NCBI RefSeq assembly: GCF_050947335.1 | Contig: NW_027473505.1 | Span: 124,001-188,000 of the forward strand | DNA from: Megachile rotundata | Taxonomy: Eukaryota > Arthropoda > Insecta > Hymenoptera > Megachilidae | DNA: 64,000 nt | Reading direction: 5' to 3' | Part shown: positions 13,970-30,500 of the stretch, piece by piece | Layout: each line of letters starts with the position of its first letter | Position numbering within the stretch: the first letter of the stretch is position 1 | Position numbers and translations under genes: made by a program | Notes under the pieces: model-generated | Databases searched by the model: none | What the model was told of the DNA's origin: nothing | The model's input: only the letters and a program-made list of their open reading frames with translations

Positions 13970-15530
13970 TTATATGATCGATAGAACGACAATTACTGTA
14001 GTTATTACTCTTATTATTATCAATCTAGCTCATATTATTAGCCACATTTTGCTTATATGATCGATAGAACTACAATTACTATACCCATTACTCTTATTAT
14101 TATCAATCTAACTCATATTATTAGCCATATTATGCTTATATGATCGATAGAATGAGAATTACTATACTCACTACTCTCAGTATTATCACTCCAACTCATA
14201 TTATTAGCCATATTATGCTTAAATGATCGATAGATCTACAATTACTGTACTCATTACTCTTATTATTATCAATCTAACTCATATTATTAGCCATATTATG
14301 CTTATATGATCGATAGAACGAGAATTACTATACTCATTACTCTTATTATTATCAATCTAACTCATATTATTAGCCATATTATGCTTATATGATCGATAGA
14401 ACGAGAACTACTATACTCACTACTCTTAGTATTATCAATCTAACTCATATTATTAGCCATATTATGCTTATATTATCGATAGAACGACAATTACTATACT
14501 TATTACTCTTATTATTATCAATCTAACTCATATTATTAGCCATATTATGCTTATATGATCGATAGAACGAGAACTGCTATACTCACTACTCTTAGTATTA
14601 TCAATCTACCTCATATTATTAGCCATATTATGCTTATATTATCGATAGAACGACAATTACTATACTTATTACTGTTATTATTATCAATCTAACTCCTATT
14701 ATTAGCCATATTATGCTTATATGATCGATAGAACGAGAACTACTATACTCACTACTCTTAGTATTATCAATCTAACTCATATTATTAGACATATTATGCT
14801 TATATTATCGATAGAACGACAATTACTATACTTATTACTGTTATTATTATCAATCTGACTCATATTATTACCCATATTATGCTTAAATGATCGATAGAAC
14901 GACAATTACTATACTTATTACTGTTATTATTATCAATCTAACTCATATTATTAGCCATATTATGCTTAAATGATCGATAGATCTACAATTACTATACTCA
15001 TTACTCTTATTATTATCAATCTAACTCATATTATTAGCCATATTATGCTTATATGATCGATAGAATGAGAATTACTATACTCACTGCTCTTAGTATTATC
15101 AATCCAACTCATATTATTAGCCATATTATGCTTATATGATCGATAGAACGACAATTACTATACTTATTACTCTTATTATTATCAATCTAACTCATATTAT
15201 TAGCCATATTATGCTTATATGATCGATAGAACGAGAACTACTATACTCACTACTCTTAGTATTATCAATCTAACTCATATTATTAGCCATATTATGCTTA
15301 TATTATCGATAGAACGACAATTACTATACTTATTACTGTTATTATTATCAATCTGACTCATATTATTACCCATATTATGCTTAAATGATCGATAGAACGA
15401 CAATTACTATACTTATTACTGTTATTATTATCAATCTAACTCATATTATTAGCCATATTATGCTTAAATGATCGATAGATCTACAATTACTATACTCATT
15501 ACTCTTATTATTATCAATCTAACTCATATT
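13970..15530 (+). repeat. 33-monomer duplication, copy 1
   Basis: The markers 'ccacattttg' (14042, 16781), 'actcctatt' (14692, 17431) and 'ctgtag' (13996, 16735) all repeat at 2739 bp, which is 33 units. The match ends where a 'gacaaatac' monomer (about 15541) stands against a 'gagaattac' monomer (about 18280). A third copy lies 11452 bp beyond the second, inside the large duplication. Confidence 0.86.
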
Positions 15531-16109
15531 ATTAGCCATATTATGCTTATATGATCGATAGAACGACAAATACTATACTTACTACTCTTATTATTATCAA
15601 TCTAACTCATATTATTAACCATATTATGCAGATATGATCGATAGAACTACAATTACTATACTCATTACTCTTATTATTATCAATCTAACTCATATTATTA
15701 GCCATATTATGCTTAAATGATCGATAGAACTACAATTACTATACTCAATACTCTTATTATTATCAATCTAACTCATATTATTAGCCATATTATGCTTATA
15801 TGATCGATAGAATGAGAATTACTATACTCACTGCTCTTAGTATTATCAATCCAACTCATATTATTAGCCATATTATGCTTATATGATCGATAGAACGACA
15901 ATTACTATACTTATTACTCTTATTATTATCAATCTAACTCATATTATTAGCCATATTATGCTTATATGATCGATAGAACGAGAACTACTATACTCACTAC
16001 TCTTAGTATTATCAATCTAACTCATATTATTAGCCATATTATGCTTATATTATCGATAGAACGACAATTACTATACTTATTACTGTTATTATTATCAATC
16101 TGACTCATA

Positions 16110-19100
16110 TTATTACCCATATTATGCTTAAATGAGCGATAGAACGACAATTACTATACTTATTACTGTTATTATTATCAATCTAACTCATATTATTAGC
16201 CATATTATGCTTAAATGATCGATAGATCTACAATTACTATACTCATTACTCTTATTATTATCAATCTAACTCATATTATTAGCCATATTATGTTTATATG
16301 ATCGATAGAACGAGAATTACTATACTCACTACTCTTAGTATTATCAATCTAACTCATATTATTAGCCATATTATGCTTATATGATCGATAGAACGACAAT
16401 TACTATACTTATTACTGTTATTATTATCAATCTAACTCATATTATTAGCCATATTATGCTTATATGATCGATGGAACGAGAACTACTATACTCACTACTC
16501 TTAGTATTATCAATCTAACTCATATTATTAGCCATATTATGCTTATATTATCGATAGAACGACAATTACTATACTTAGTACTGTTATTATTATCAATCTG
16601 ACTCATATTATTACCCATATTATGCTTAAATGATCGATAGAACGACAATTACTATACTTATTACTGTTATTATTATCAATCTAACTCATATTATTAGCCT
16701 TATTATGCTTATATGATCGATAGAACGACAATTACTGTAGTTATTACTCTTATTATTATCAATCTAGCTCATATTATTAGCCACATTTTGCTTATATGAT
16801 CGATAGAACTACAATTACTATACCCATTACTCTTATTATTATCAATCTAACTCATATTATTAGCCATATTATGCTTATATGATCGATAGAATGAGAATTA
16901 CTATACTCACTACTCTCAGTATTATCACTCCAACTCATATTATTAGCCATATTATGCTTAAATGATCGATAGATCTACAATTACTATACTCATTACTCTT
17001 ATTATTATCAATCTAACTCATATTATTAGCCATATTATGCTTATATGATCGATAGAACGAGAATTACTATACTCATTACTCTTATTATTATCAATCTAAC
17101 TCATATTATTAGCCATATTATGCTTATATGATCGATAGAACGAGAACTACTATACTCACTACTCTTAGTATTATCAATCTAACTCATATTATTAGCCATA
17201 TTATGCTTATATTATCGATAGAACGACAATTACTATACTTATTACTCTTATTATTATCAATCTAACTCATATTATTAGCCATATTATGCTTATATGATCG
17301 ATAGAACGAGAACTGCTATACTCACTACTCTTAGTATTATCAATCTACCTCATATTATTAGCCATATTATGCTTATATTATCGATAGAACGACAATTACT
17401 ATACTTATTACTGTTATTATTATCAATCTAACTCCTATTATTAGCCATATTATGCTTATATGATCGATAGAACGAGAACTACTATACTCACTACTCTTAG
17501 TATTATCAATCTAACTCATATTATTAGCCATATTATGCTTATATTATCGATAGAACGACAATTACTATACTTATTACTGTTATTATTATCAATCTGACTC
17601 ATATTATTACCCATATTATGCTTAAATGATCGATAGAACGACAATTACTATACTTATTACTGTTATTATTATCAATCTAACTCATATTATTAGCCATATT
17701 ATGCTTAAATGATCGATAGATCTACAATTACTATACTCATTACTCTTATTATTATCAATCTAACTCATATTATTAGCCATATTATGCTTATATGATCGAT
17801 AGAATGAGAATTACTATACTCACTGCTCTTAGTATTATCAATCCAACTCATATTATTAGCCATATTATGCTTATATGATCGATAGAACGACAATTACTAT
17901 ACTTATTACTCTTATTATTATCAATCTAACTCATATTATTAGCCATATTATGCTTATATGATCGATAGAACGAGAACTACTATACTCACTACTCTTAGTA
18001 TTATCAATCTAACTCATATTATTAGCCATATTATGCTTATATTATCGATAGAACGACAATTACTATACTTATTTCTGTTATTATTATCAATCTGACTCAT
18101 ATTATTACCCATATTATGCTTAAATGATCGATAGAACGACAATTACTATACTTATTACTGTTATTATTATCAATCTAACTCATATTATTAGCCATATTAT
18201 GCTTAAATGATCGATAGATCTACAATTACTATACTCATTACTCTTATTATTATCAATCTAACTCATATTATTAGCCATATTATGCTTATATGATCGATAG
18301 AACGAGAATTACTATACTCACTACTCTTAGTATTATCAATCTAACTCATATTATTAGCCATATTATGCTTATATGATCGATAGAACGACAATTACTATAC
18401 TTATTACTGTTATTATTATCAATCTAACTCATATTATTAGCCATATTATGCTTATATGATCGATGGAACGAGAACTACTATACTCACTACTCTTAGTATT
18501 ATCAATCTAACTCATATTATTAGCCATATTATGCTTATATTATCGATAGAACGACAATTACTATACTTAGTACTGTTATTATTATCAATCTGACTCATAT
18601 TATTACCCATATTATGCTTAAATGATCGATAGAACGACAATTACTATACTTATTACTGTTATTATTATCAATCTAACTCATATTATTAGCCTTATTATGC
18701 TTATATGATCGATAGAACGACAATTACTGTAGTTATTACTCTTATTATTATCAATCTAGCTCATATTATTAGCCATATTTTGCTTATATGATCGATAGAA
18801 CTACAATTACTATACCCATTACTCTTATTATTATCAATCTAACTCATATTATTAGCCATATTATGCTTATATGATCGATAGAATGAGAATTACTATACTC
18901 ACTACTCTCAGTATTATCACTCCAACTCATATTATTAGCCATATTATGCTTAAATGATCGATAGATCTACAATTACTATACTCATTACTCTTATTATTAT
19001 CAATCTAACTCATATTATTAGCCATATTATGCTTATATGATCGATAGAACGAGAATTACTATACTCATTACTCTTATTATTATCGATCTAACTCATATTA

Positions 19101-22100
19101 TTAGCCATATTATGCTTATATGATCGATAGAACGAGAACTACTATACTCACTACTCTTAGTATTATCAATCTAACTCATATTATTAGCCATATTATGCTT
19201 ATATTATCGATAGAACGACAATTACTATACTTATTACTCTTATTATTATCAATCTAACTCATATTATTAGCCATATTATGCTTATATGATCGATAGAACG
19301 AGAACTGCTATACTCACTACTCTTAGTATTATCAATCTACCTCATATTATTAGCCATATTATGCTTATATTATCGATAGAACGACAATTACTATACTTAT
19401 TACTCTTATTATTATCAATCTAACTCATATTATTAGCCATATTATGCTTATATGATCGATAGAACGAGAACTACTATACTCACTACTCTTAGTATTATCA
19501 ATCTAACTCATATTATTAGCCATATTATGCTTATATTATCGATAGAACGACAATTACTATACTTATTACTGTTATTATTATCAATCTGACTCATATTATT
19601 ACCCATATTATGCTTAAATGATCGATAGAACGACAATTACTATACTTATTACTGTTATTATTATCAATCTAACTCATATTATTAGCCATATTATGCTTAA
19701 ATGATCGATAGATCTACAATTACTATACTCATTACTCTTATTATTATCAATCTAACTCATATTATTAGCCATATTATGCTTATATGATCGATAGAACGAG
19801 AATTACTATACTCACTACTCTTAGTATTATCAATCTAACTCATATTATTAGCCATATTATGCTTATATGATCGATAGAACGACAATTACTATACTTATTA
19901 CTGTTATTATTATCAATCTAACTCATATTATTAGCCATATTATGCTTATATGATCGATGGAACGAGAACTACTATACTCACTACTCTTAGTATTATCAAT
20001 CTAACTCATATTATTAGCCATATTATGCTTATATTATCGATAGAACGACAATTACTATACTTAGTACTGTTATTATTATCAATCTGACTCATATTATTAC
20101 CCATATTATGCTTAAATGATCGATAGAACGACAATTACTATACTTATTACTGTTATTATTATCAATCTAACTCATATTATTAGCCTTATTATGCTTATAT
20201 GATCGATAGAACGACAATTACTGTAGTTATTACTCTTATTATTATCAATCTAGCTCATATTATTAGCCATATTTTGCTTATATGATCGATAGAACTACAA
20301 TTACTATACCCATTACTCTTATTGTTATCAATCTAACTCATATTATTAGCCATATTATGCTTATATGATCGATAGAACGAGAACTGCTATACTCACTACT
20401 CTTAGTATTATCAATCTACCTCATATTATTAGCCATATTATGCTTATATTATCGATAGAACGACAATTACTATGCTTATTACTCTTATTATTATCAATCT
20501 AACTCATATTATTAGCCATATTATGCTTATATGATCGATAGAACGAGAACTACTATACTCACTACTCTTAGTATTATCAATCTAACTCATATTATTAGCC
20601 ATATTATGCTTATATTATCGATAGAACGACAATTACTATACTTATTACTGTTATTATTATCAATCTGACTCATATTATTACCCATATTATGCTTAAATGA
20701 TCGATAGAACGACAATTACTATACTTATTACTCTTATTATTATCAATCTAACTCATATTATTAGCCATATTATGCTTATATGATCGATAGAACGACAAAT
20801 ACTATACTTACTACTCTTATTATTATCAATCTAACTCATATTATTAACCATATTATGCAGATATGATCGATAGAACTACAATTACTATACTCATTACTCT
20901 TATTATTATCAATCTAACTCATATTATTAGCCATATTATGCTTAAATGATCGATAGAACTACAATTACTATACTCATTACTCTTATTATTACCAATCTAC
21001 TTCATATTATTAGCCATATTATGCTTATATGATCGATAGAACGAGAATTACTATACTCACTACTCTTAGTATTATCAATCTAACTCATATTATTAGCCAT
21101 ATTATGCTTATATGATCGATAGAACGACAATTACTATACTTATTACTCTTATTATTATCAATCTAACTCATATTATTAGCCATATTATGCTTATGTGATC
21201 GATAGAACGAGAACTACTATACTCACTACTCTTAGTATTATCAATCTAACTCATATTATTAGCCATATTATGCTTATATTATCGATAGAACGACAATTAC
21301 TATACTTATTACTGTCATTATTATCAATCTGACTCATATTATTACCCATATTATGCTTAAATGATCGATAGAACGACAATTACTATACTTATTACTCTTA
21401 TTATTATCAATCTAACTCATATTATTAGCCATATTATGCTTATATGATCGATAGAACGACAAATACTATACTTACTACTCTTATTATTATCAATCTAACT
21501 CATATTATTAACCATATTATGCAGATATGATCGATAGAACTACAATTACTATACTCATTACTCTTATTATTATCAATCTAACTCATATTATTAGCCATAT
21601 TATGCTTAAATGATCGATAGAACTACAATTACTATACTCAATACTCTTATTATTATCAATCTAACTCATATTATTAGCCATATTATGCTTATATGATCGA
21701 TAGAATGAGAATTACTATACTCACTGCTCTTAGTATTATCAATCTAACTCATATTATTAGCCACATTATGCTTATATGATCGATAGAACGACAATTACTA
21801 TACTTATTACTCTTATTATTATCAATCTAACTCATATTATTAGCCATATTATGCTTATATGATCGATAGAACGACAATTACTATACTCACTACTCTTAGT
21901 ATTATCAATCTAACTCATATTATTAGCCATATTATGCTTATATTATCGATAGAACGACAATTACTATACTTATTACTGTTATTATTATCAATCTAACTCA
22001 TATTATTAGCCATATTATGCTTATATGATCGATAGAATGAGAATTACTATACTCACTACTCTTAGTATTATCACTCTAACTCATATTATTAGCCATATTA

Positions 22101-22283
22101 TGCTTATATGATCGAGAGAACGACAATTACTATACTTATTACTCTTATTATTATCAATCTAACTCATATTATTAGCCATATTATGCTTATATGATCGATA
22201 GAACGACAATTACTATACTTATTACTCTTATTATTATGAATCTAACTCATATTATTCACCATATTATGCCGATATGATCGATA
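16110..22283 (+). repeat. 6.2-kb segmental duplication, copy 1
   Basis: This block of about 74 monomers recurs at 27.56-33.73 kb. Rare shared variants fix the offset: 'aatgagcg' 16131 and 27583, 'tgtttata' 16291 and 27743, 'ccacattt' 16781 and 28233 (offset 11452), then 'attgttatc' 20321 and 31774 and 'actgtcatt' 21311 and 32764 (offset 11453). The change of one base is explained by an extra C near 29651 ('atattcatgc'). The full register would be 138 units, or 11454 bp; the missing two bases are the losses near 25680 and 25991. The match ends near 22283, where 'gagaactac' meets 'gaactacaatt'. Confidence 0.9.
16710..18270 (+). repeat. 33-monomer duplication, copy 2
   Basis: Partner of the block at about 13970-15530, nested wholly inside copy 1 of the 6.2 kb duplication. 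The nesting shows that the 2.7 kb event came before the larger one, or was carried along with it. Confidence 0.85.
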
Positions 22284-25200
22284 GAACGAGAACTACTATA
22301 CTCACTACTCTTAGTATTATCAATCTAACTCATATTATTAGCCATATTATGCTTATATTATCGATAGAACGACAATTACTATACTTATTACTGTTATTAT
22401 TATCAATCTGACTCATATTATTACCCATATTATGCTTAAATGATCGATAGAACGACAATTACTATACTTATTACTGTTATTATTATCAATCTAACTCATA
22501 TTATTAGCCATATTATGCTTAAATGATCGATAGATCTACAATTACTATACTCATTACTCTTATTATTATCAATCTAACTCATATTATTAGCCATATTATG
22601 CTTATATGATCGATAGAACGAGAATTACTATACTCACTACTCTTAGTATTATCAATCTAACTCATATTATTAGCCATATTATGCTTATATGATCGATAGA
22701 ACGACAATTACTATACTTATTACTGTTATTATTATCAATCTAACTCATATTATTAGCCATATTATGCTTATATGATCGATGGAACGAGAACTACTATACT
22801 CACTACTCTTAGTATTATCAATCTAACTCATATTATTAGCCATATTATGCTTATATTATCGATAGAACGACAATTACTATACTTATTACTCTTATTATTA
22901 TCAATCTAACTCATATTATTAGCCATATTATGCTTATATGATCGATAGAATGACAATTACTATACTCACTACTCTTAGTATTATCAATCTAACTCATATT
23001 ATTAGCCATATTATGCTTATATTATCGATAGAACGACAATTACTATACTTATTACTGTTATTATTATCAATCTAACTCATATTATTAGCCATATTATGCT
23101 TATATGATCGATAGAATGAGAATTACTATACTCACTACTCTTAGTATTATCACTCTAACTCATATTATTAGCCATATTATGCTTATATGATCGAGAGAAC
23201 GACAATTACTATACTTATTACTCTTATTATTATCAATCTAACTCATATTATTAGCCATATTATGCTTATATGATCGATAGAACGACAATTACTATACTTA
23301 TTACTCTTATTATTATGAATCTAACTCATATTATTCACCATATTATGCCGATATGATCGATAGAACTACAATTACTATACTCATTACTCTTATTATTATC
23401 AATCTAACTCATATTATTAGCCATATTATGCTTATATGATCGATAGAATGAGAATTACTATACTCACTACTCTTAGTATTATCACTCTAACTCATATTAT
23501 TAGCCTTATTATGCTTATATGATCGATAGAACGACAATTACTATACTTATTACTCTTATTATTATCAATCTAACTCATATTATTAGCCATATTATGCTTA
23601 TATGATCGATAGAACGAGAACTACTATACTCACTACTCTTAGTATTATCAATCTAACTCATATTATTAGCCATATTATGCTTATATTATCGATAGAACGA
23701 CAATTACTATACTTATTACTGTTATTATTATCAATCTGACTCATATTATTACCCATATTATGCTTAAATGATCGATAGAACGACAATTACTATACTTATT
23801 AGTGTTATTATTATCAATCTAACTCATATTATTAGCCATATTATGCTTAAATGATCGATAGATCTACAATTACTATACTCATTACTCTTATTATTATCAA
23901 TCTAACTCATATTATTAGCCATATTATGCTTATATGATCGATAGAACGAGAATTACTATACTCATTACTCTTATTATTATCAATCTAACTCATATTATTA
24001 GCCATATTATGCTTATATGATCGATAGAACGAGAACTACTATACTCACTACTCTTAGTATTATCAATCTAACTCATATTATTAGCCATATTATGCTTATA
24101 TTATCGATAGAACGACAATTACTATACTTATTACTCTTATTATTATCAATCTAACTCATATTATTAGCCATATTATGCTTATATGATCGATAGAACGAGA
24201 ACTGCTATACTCACTACTCTTAGTATTATCAATCTACCTCATATTATTAGCCATATTATGCTTATATTATCGATAGAACGACAATTACTATACTTATTAC
24301 TCTTATTATTATCAATCTAACTCATATTATTAGCCATATTATGCTTATATGATCGATAGAACGAGAACTACTATACTCACTACTCTTAGTGTTATCAATC
24401 TAACTCATATTATTAGCCATATTATGCTTATATTATCGATAGAACGACAATTACTATACTTATTACTGTTATTATTATCAATCTGACTCATATTATTACC
24501 CATATTATGCTTAAATGATCGATAGAACGACAATTACTATACTTATTCCTGTTATTATTATCAATCTAACTCATATTATTAGCCATATTATGCTTAAATG
24601 ATCGATAGATCTACAATTACTATACTCATTACTCTTATTATTATCAATCTAACTCATATTATTAGCCATATTATGCTTATATGATCGATAGAACGAGAAT
24701 TACTATACTCACTACTCTTAGTATTATCAATCTAACTCATATTATTAGCCATATTATGCTTATATGATCGATAGAACGACAATTACTATACTTATTACTG
24801 TTATTATTATCAATCTAACTCATATTATTAGCCATATTATGCTTATATGATCGATGGAACGAGAACTACTATACTCACTACTCTTAGTATTATCAATCTA
24901 ACTCATATTATTAGCCATATTATGCTTATATTATCGATAGAACGACAATTACTATACTTAGTACTGTTATTATTATCAATCTGACTCATATTATTACCCA
25001 TATTATGCTTAAATGATCGATAGAACGACAATTACTATACTTATTACTGTTATTATTATCAATCTAACTCATATTATTAGCCTTATTATGCTTATATGAT
25101 CGATAGAACGACAATTACTGTAGTTATTACTCTTATTATTATCAATCTAGCTCATATTATTAGCCATATTTTGCTTATATGATCGATAGAACTACAATTA

Positions 25201-27559
25201 CTATACCCATTACTCTTATTATTATCAATCTAACTCATATTATTAGCCATATTATGCTTATATGATCGATAGAATGAGAATTACTATACTCACTATTCTC
25301 AGTATTATCACTCTAACTCATATTATTAGCCATATTATGCTTAAATGATCGATAGATCTACAATTACTATACTCATTACTCTTATTATTATCAATCTAAC
25401 TCATATTATTAGCCATATTATGCTTATATGATCGATAGAACGAGAATTGCTATACTCATTACTCTTATTATTATCAATCTAACTCATATTATTAGCCATA
25501 TTATGCTTATATGATCGATAGAACGAGAACTACTATACTCACTACTCTTAGTATTATCAATCTAACTCATATTATTAGCCATATTATGCTTATATTATCG
25601 ATAGAACGACAATTACTATACTTATTACTCTTATTATTATCAATCTAACTCATATTATTAGCCATATTATGGTTATATGACGATAGAACGAGAACTGCTA
25701 TACTCACTACTCTTAGTATTATCAATCTACCTCATATTATTAGCCATATTATGCTTATATTATCGATAGAACGACAATTACTATACTTATTACTCTTATT
25801 ATTATCAATCTAACTCATATTATTAGCCATATTATGCTTATATGATCGATAGAACGAGAACTACTATACTCACTACTCTTAGTATTATCAATCTAACTCA
25901 TATTATTAGCCATATTATGCTTATATTATCGATAGAACGACAATTACTATACTTATTACTGTTATTATTATCAATCTGACTCATATTATTACCATATTAT
26001 GCTTAAATGATCGATAGAACGACAATTACTATACTTATTACTCTTATTATTATCAATCTAACTCATATTATTAGCCATATTATGCTTATATGATCGATAG
26101 AACGACAAATACTATACTTACTACTCTTATTATTATCAATCTAACTCATATTATTAACCATATTATGCAGATATGATCGATAGAACTACAATTACTATAC
26201 TCATTACTCTTATTATTATCAATCTAACTCATATTATTAGCCATATTATGCTTAAATGATCGATAGAACTACAATTACTATACTCAATACTCTTATTATT
26301 ATCAATCTAACTCATATTATTAGCCATATTATGCTTATATGATCGATAGAATGAGAATTACTATACTCACTGCTCTTAGTATTATCAATCTAACTCATAT
26401 TATTAGCCATATTATGCTTATATGATCGATAGAACGACAATTACTATACTTATTACTCTTATTATTATCAATCTAACTCATATTATTAGCCATATTATGC
26501 TTATATGATCGATAGAACGACAATTACTATACTCACTACTCTTAGTATTATCAATCTAACTCATATTATTAGCCATATTATGCTTATATTATCGATAGAA
26601 CGACAATTACTATACTTATTACTGTTATTATTATCAATCTAACTCATATTATTAGCCATATTATGCTTATATGATCGATAGAATGAGAATTACTATACTC
26701 ACTACTCTTAGTATTATCACTCTAACTCATATTATTAGCCATATTATGCTTATATGATCGAGAGAACGACAATTACTATACTTATTACTCTTATTATTAT
26801 CAATCTAACTCATATTATTAGCCATATTATGCTTATATGATCGATAGAACGACAATTACTATACTTATTACTCTTATTATTATGAATCTAACTCATATTA
26901 TTCACCATATTATGCCGATATGATCGATAGAACTACAATTACTATACTCATTACTCTTATTATTATCAATCTAACTCATATTATTAGCCATATTATGCTT
27001 ATATGATCGATAGAATGAGAATTACTATACTCACTACTCTTAGTATTATCACTCTAACTCATATTATTAGCCTTATTATGCTTATATGATCGATAGAACG
27101 ACAATTACTATACTTATTACTCTTATTACTATCAATCTAACTCATATTATTAGCCATATTATGCTTATATGATCGATAGAACGAGAATTACTATACTCAC
27201 TACTCTTAGTATTATCAATCTAACTCATATTATTAGCCATATTATGCTTATATGGTCGATAGAACGAGAATTACTATACTCAATACTCTTATTATTATCA
27301 ATCTAACTCATATTATTAGCCATATTATGCTTATATGATCGATAGAATGAGAATTACTATACTCACTGCTCTTAGTATTATCAATCTAACTCATATTATT
27401 AGCCATATTATGCTTATATGATCGATAGAATGAGAATTACTATACTCACTACTCTTAGTATTATCACTCTAACTCATATTATTAGCCTTATTATGCTTAT
27501 ATGATCGATAGAACGACAATTACTATACTTATTACTCTTATTATTATCAATCTAACTCA

Positions 27560-30500
27560 TATTATTACCCATATTATGCTTAAATGAGCGATAGAACGAC
27601 AATTACTATACTTATTACTGTTATTATTATCAATCTAACTCATATTATTAGCCGAATTATGCTTAAATGATCGATAGATCTACAATTACTATACTCATTA
27701 CTCTTATTATTATCAATCTAACTCATATTATTAGCCATATTATGTTTATATGATCGATAGAACGAGAATTACTATACTCACTACTCTTAGTATTATCAAT
27801 CTAACTCATATTATTAGCCATATTATGCTTATATGATCGATAGAACGACAATTACTATACTTATTACTGTTATTATTATCAATCTAACTCATATTATTAG
27901 CCATATTATGCTTATATGATCGATGGAACGAGAACTACTATACTCACTACTCTTAGTATTATCAATCTAACTCATATTATTAGCCATATTATGCTTATAT
28001 TATCGATAGAACGACAATTACTATACTTAGTACTGTTATTATTATCAATCTGACTCATATTATTACCCATATTATGCTTAAATGATCGATAGAACGACAA
28101 TTACTATACTTATTACTGTTATTATTATCAATCTAACTCATATTATTAGCCTTATTATGCTTATATGATCGATAGAACGACAATTACTGTAGTTATTACT
28201 CTTATTATTATCAATCTAGCTCATATTATTAGCCACATTTTGCTTATATGATCGATAGAACTACAATTACTATACCCATTACTCTTATTATTATCAATCT
28301 AACTCATATTATTAGCCATATTATGCTTATATGATCGATAGAATGAGAATTACTATACTCACTACTCTCAGTATTATCACTCCAACTCATATTATTAGCC
28401 ATATTATGCTTAAATGATCGATAGATCTACAATTACTATACTCATTACTCTTATTATTATCAATCTAACTCATATTATTAGCCATATTATGCTTATATGA
28501 TCGATAGAACGAGAATTACTATACTCATTACTCTTATTATTATCAATCTAACTCATATTATTAGCCATATTATGCTTATATGATCGATAGAACGAGAACT
28601 ACTATACTCACTACTCTTAGTATTATCAATCTAACTCATATTATTAGCCATATTATGCTTATATTATCGATAGAACGACAATTACTATACTTATTACTCT
28701 TATTATTATCAATCTAACTCATATTATTAGCCATATTATGCTTATATGATCGATAGAACGAGAACTGCTATACTCACTACTCTTAGTATTATCAATCTAC
28801 CTCATATTATTAGCCATATTATGCTTATATTATCGATAGAACGACAATTACTATACTTATTACTGTTATTATTATCAATCTAACTCCTATTATTAGCCAT
28901 ATTATGCTTATATGATCGATAGAACGAGAACTACTATACTCACTACTCTTAGTATTATCAATCTAACTCATATTATTAGCCATATTATGCTTATATTATC
29001 GATAGAACGACAATTACTATACTTATTACTGTTATTATTATCAATCTGACTCATATTATTACCCATATTATGCTTAAATGATCGATAGAACGACAATTAC
29101 TATACTTATTACTGTTATTATTATCAATCTAACTCATATTATTAGCCATATTATGCTTAAATGATCGATAGATCTACAATTACTATACTCATTACTCTTA
29201 TTATTATCAATCTAACTCATATTATTAGCCATATTATGCTTATATGATCGATAGAATGAGAATTACTATACTCACTGCTCTTAGTATTATCAATCCAACT
29301 CATATTATTAGCCATATTATGCTTATATGATCGATAGAACGACAATTACTATACTTATTACTCTTATTATTATCAATCTAACTCATATTATTAGCCATAT
29401 TATGCTTATATGATCGATAGAACGAGAACTACTATACTCACTACTCTTAGTATTATCAATCTAACTCATATTATTAGCCATATTATGCTTATATTATCGA
29501 TAGAACGACAATTACTATACTTATTACTGTTATTATTATCAATCTGACTCATATTATTACCCATATTATGCTTAAATCATCGATACAACGACAATTACTA
29601 TACTTATTACTGTTATTATTATCAATCTAACTCATATTATTAGCCATATTCATGCTTAAATGATCGATAGATCTACAATTACTATACTCATTACTCTTAT
29701 TATTATCAATCTAACTCATATTATTAGCCATATTATGCTTATATGATCGATAGAACGAGAATTACTATACTCACTACTCTTAGTATTATCAATCTAACTC
29801 ATATTATTAGCCATATTATGCTTATATGATCGATAGAACGACAATTACTATACTTATTACTGTTATTATTATCAATCTAACTCATATTATTAGCCATATT
29901 ATGCTTATATGATCGATGGAACGAGAACTACTATACTCACTACTCTTAGTATTATCAATCTAACTCATATTATTAGCCATATTATGCTTATATTATCGAT
30001 AGAACGACAATTACTATACTTAGTACTGTTATTATTATCAATCTGACTCATATTATTACCCATATTATGCTTAAATGATCGATAGAACGACAATTACTAT
30101 ACTTATTACTGTTATTATTATCAATCTAACTCATATTATTAGCCTTATTATGCTTATATGATCGATAGAACGACAATTACTGTAGTTATTACTCTTATTA
30201 TTATCAATCTAGCTCATATTATTAGCCATATTTTGCTTATATGATCGATAGAACTACAATTACTATACCCATTACTCTTATTATTATCAATCTAACTCAT
30301 ATTATTAGCCATATTATGCTTATATGATCGATAGAATGAGAATTACTATACTCACTACTCTCAGTATTATCACTCCAACTCATATTATTAGCCATATTAT
30401 GCTTAAATGATCGATAGATCTACAATTACTATACTCATTACTCTTATTATTATCAATCTAACTCATATTATTAGCCATATTATGCTTATATGATCGATAG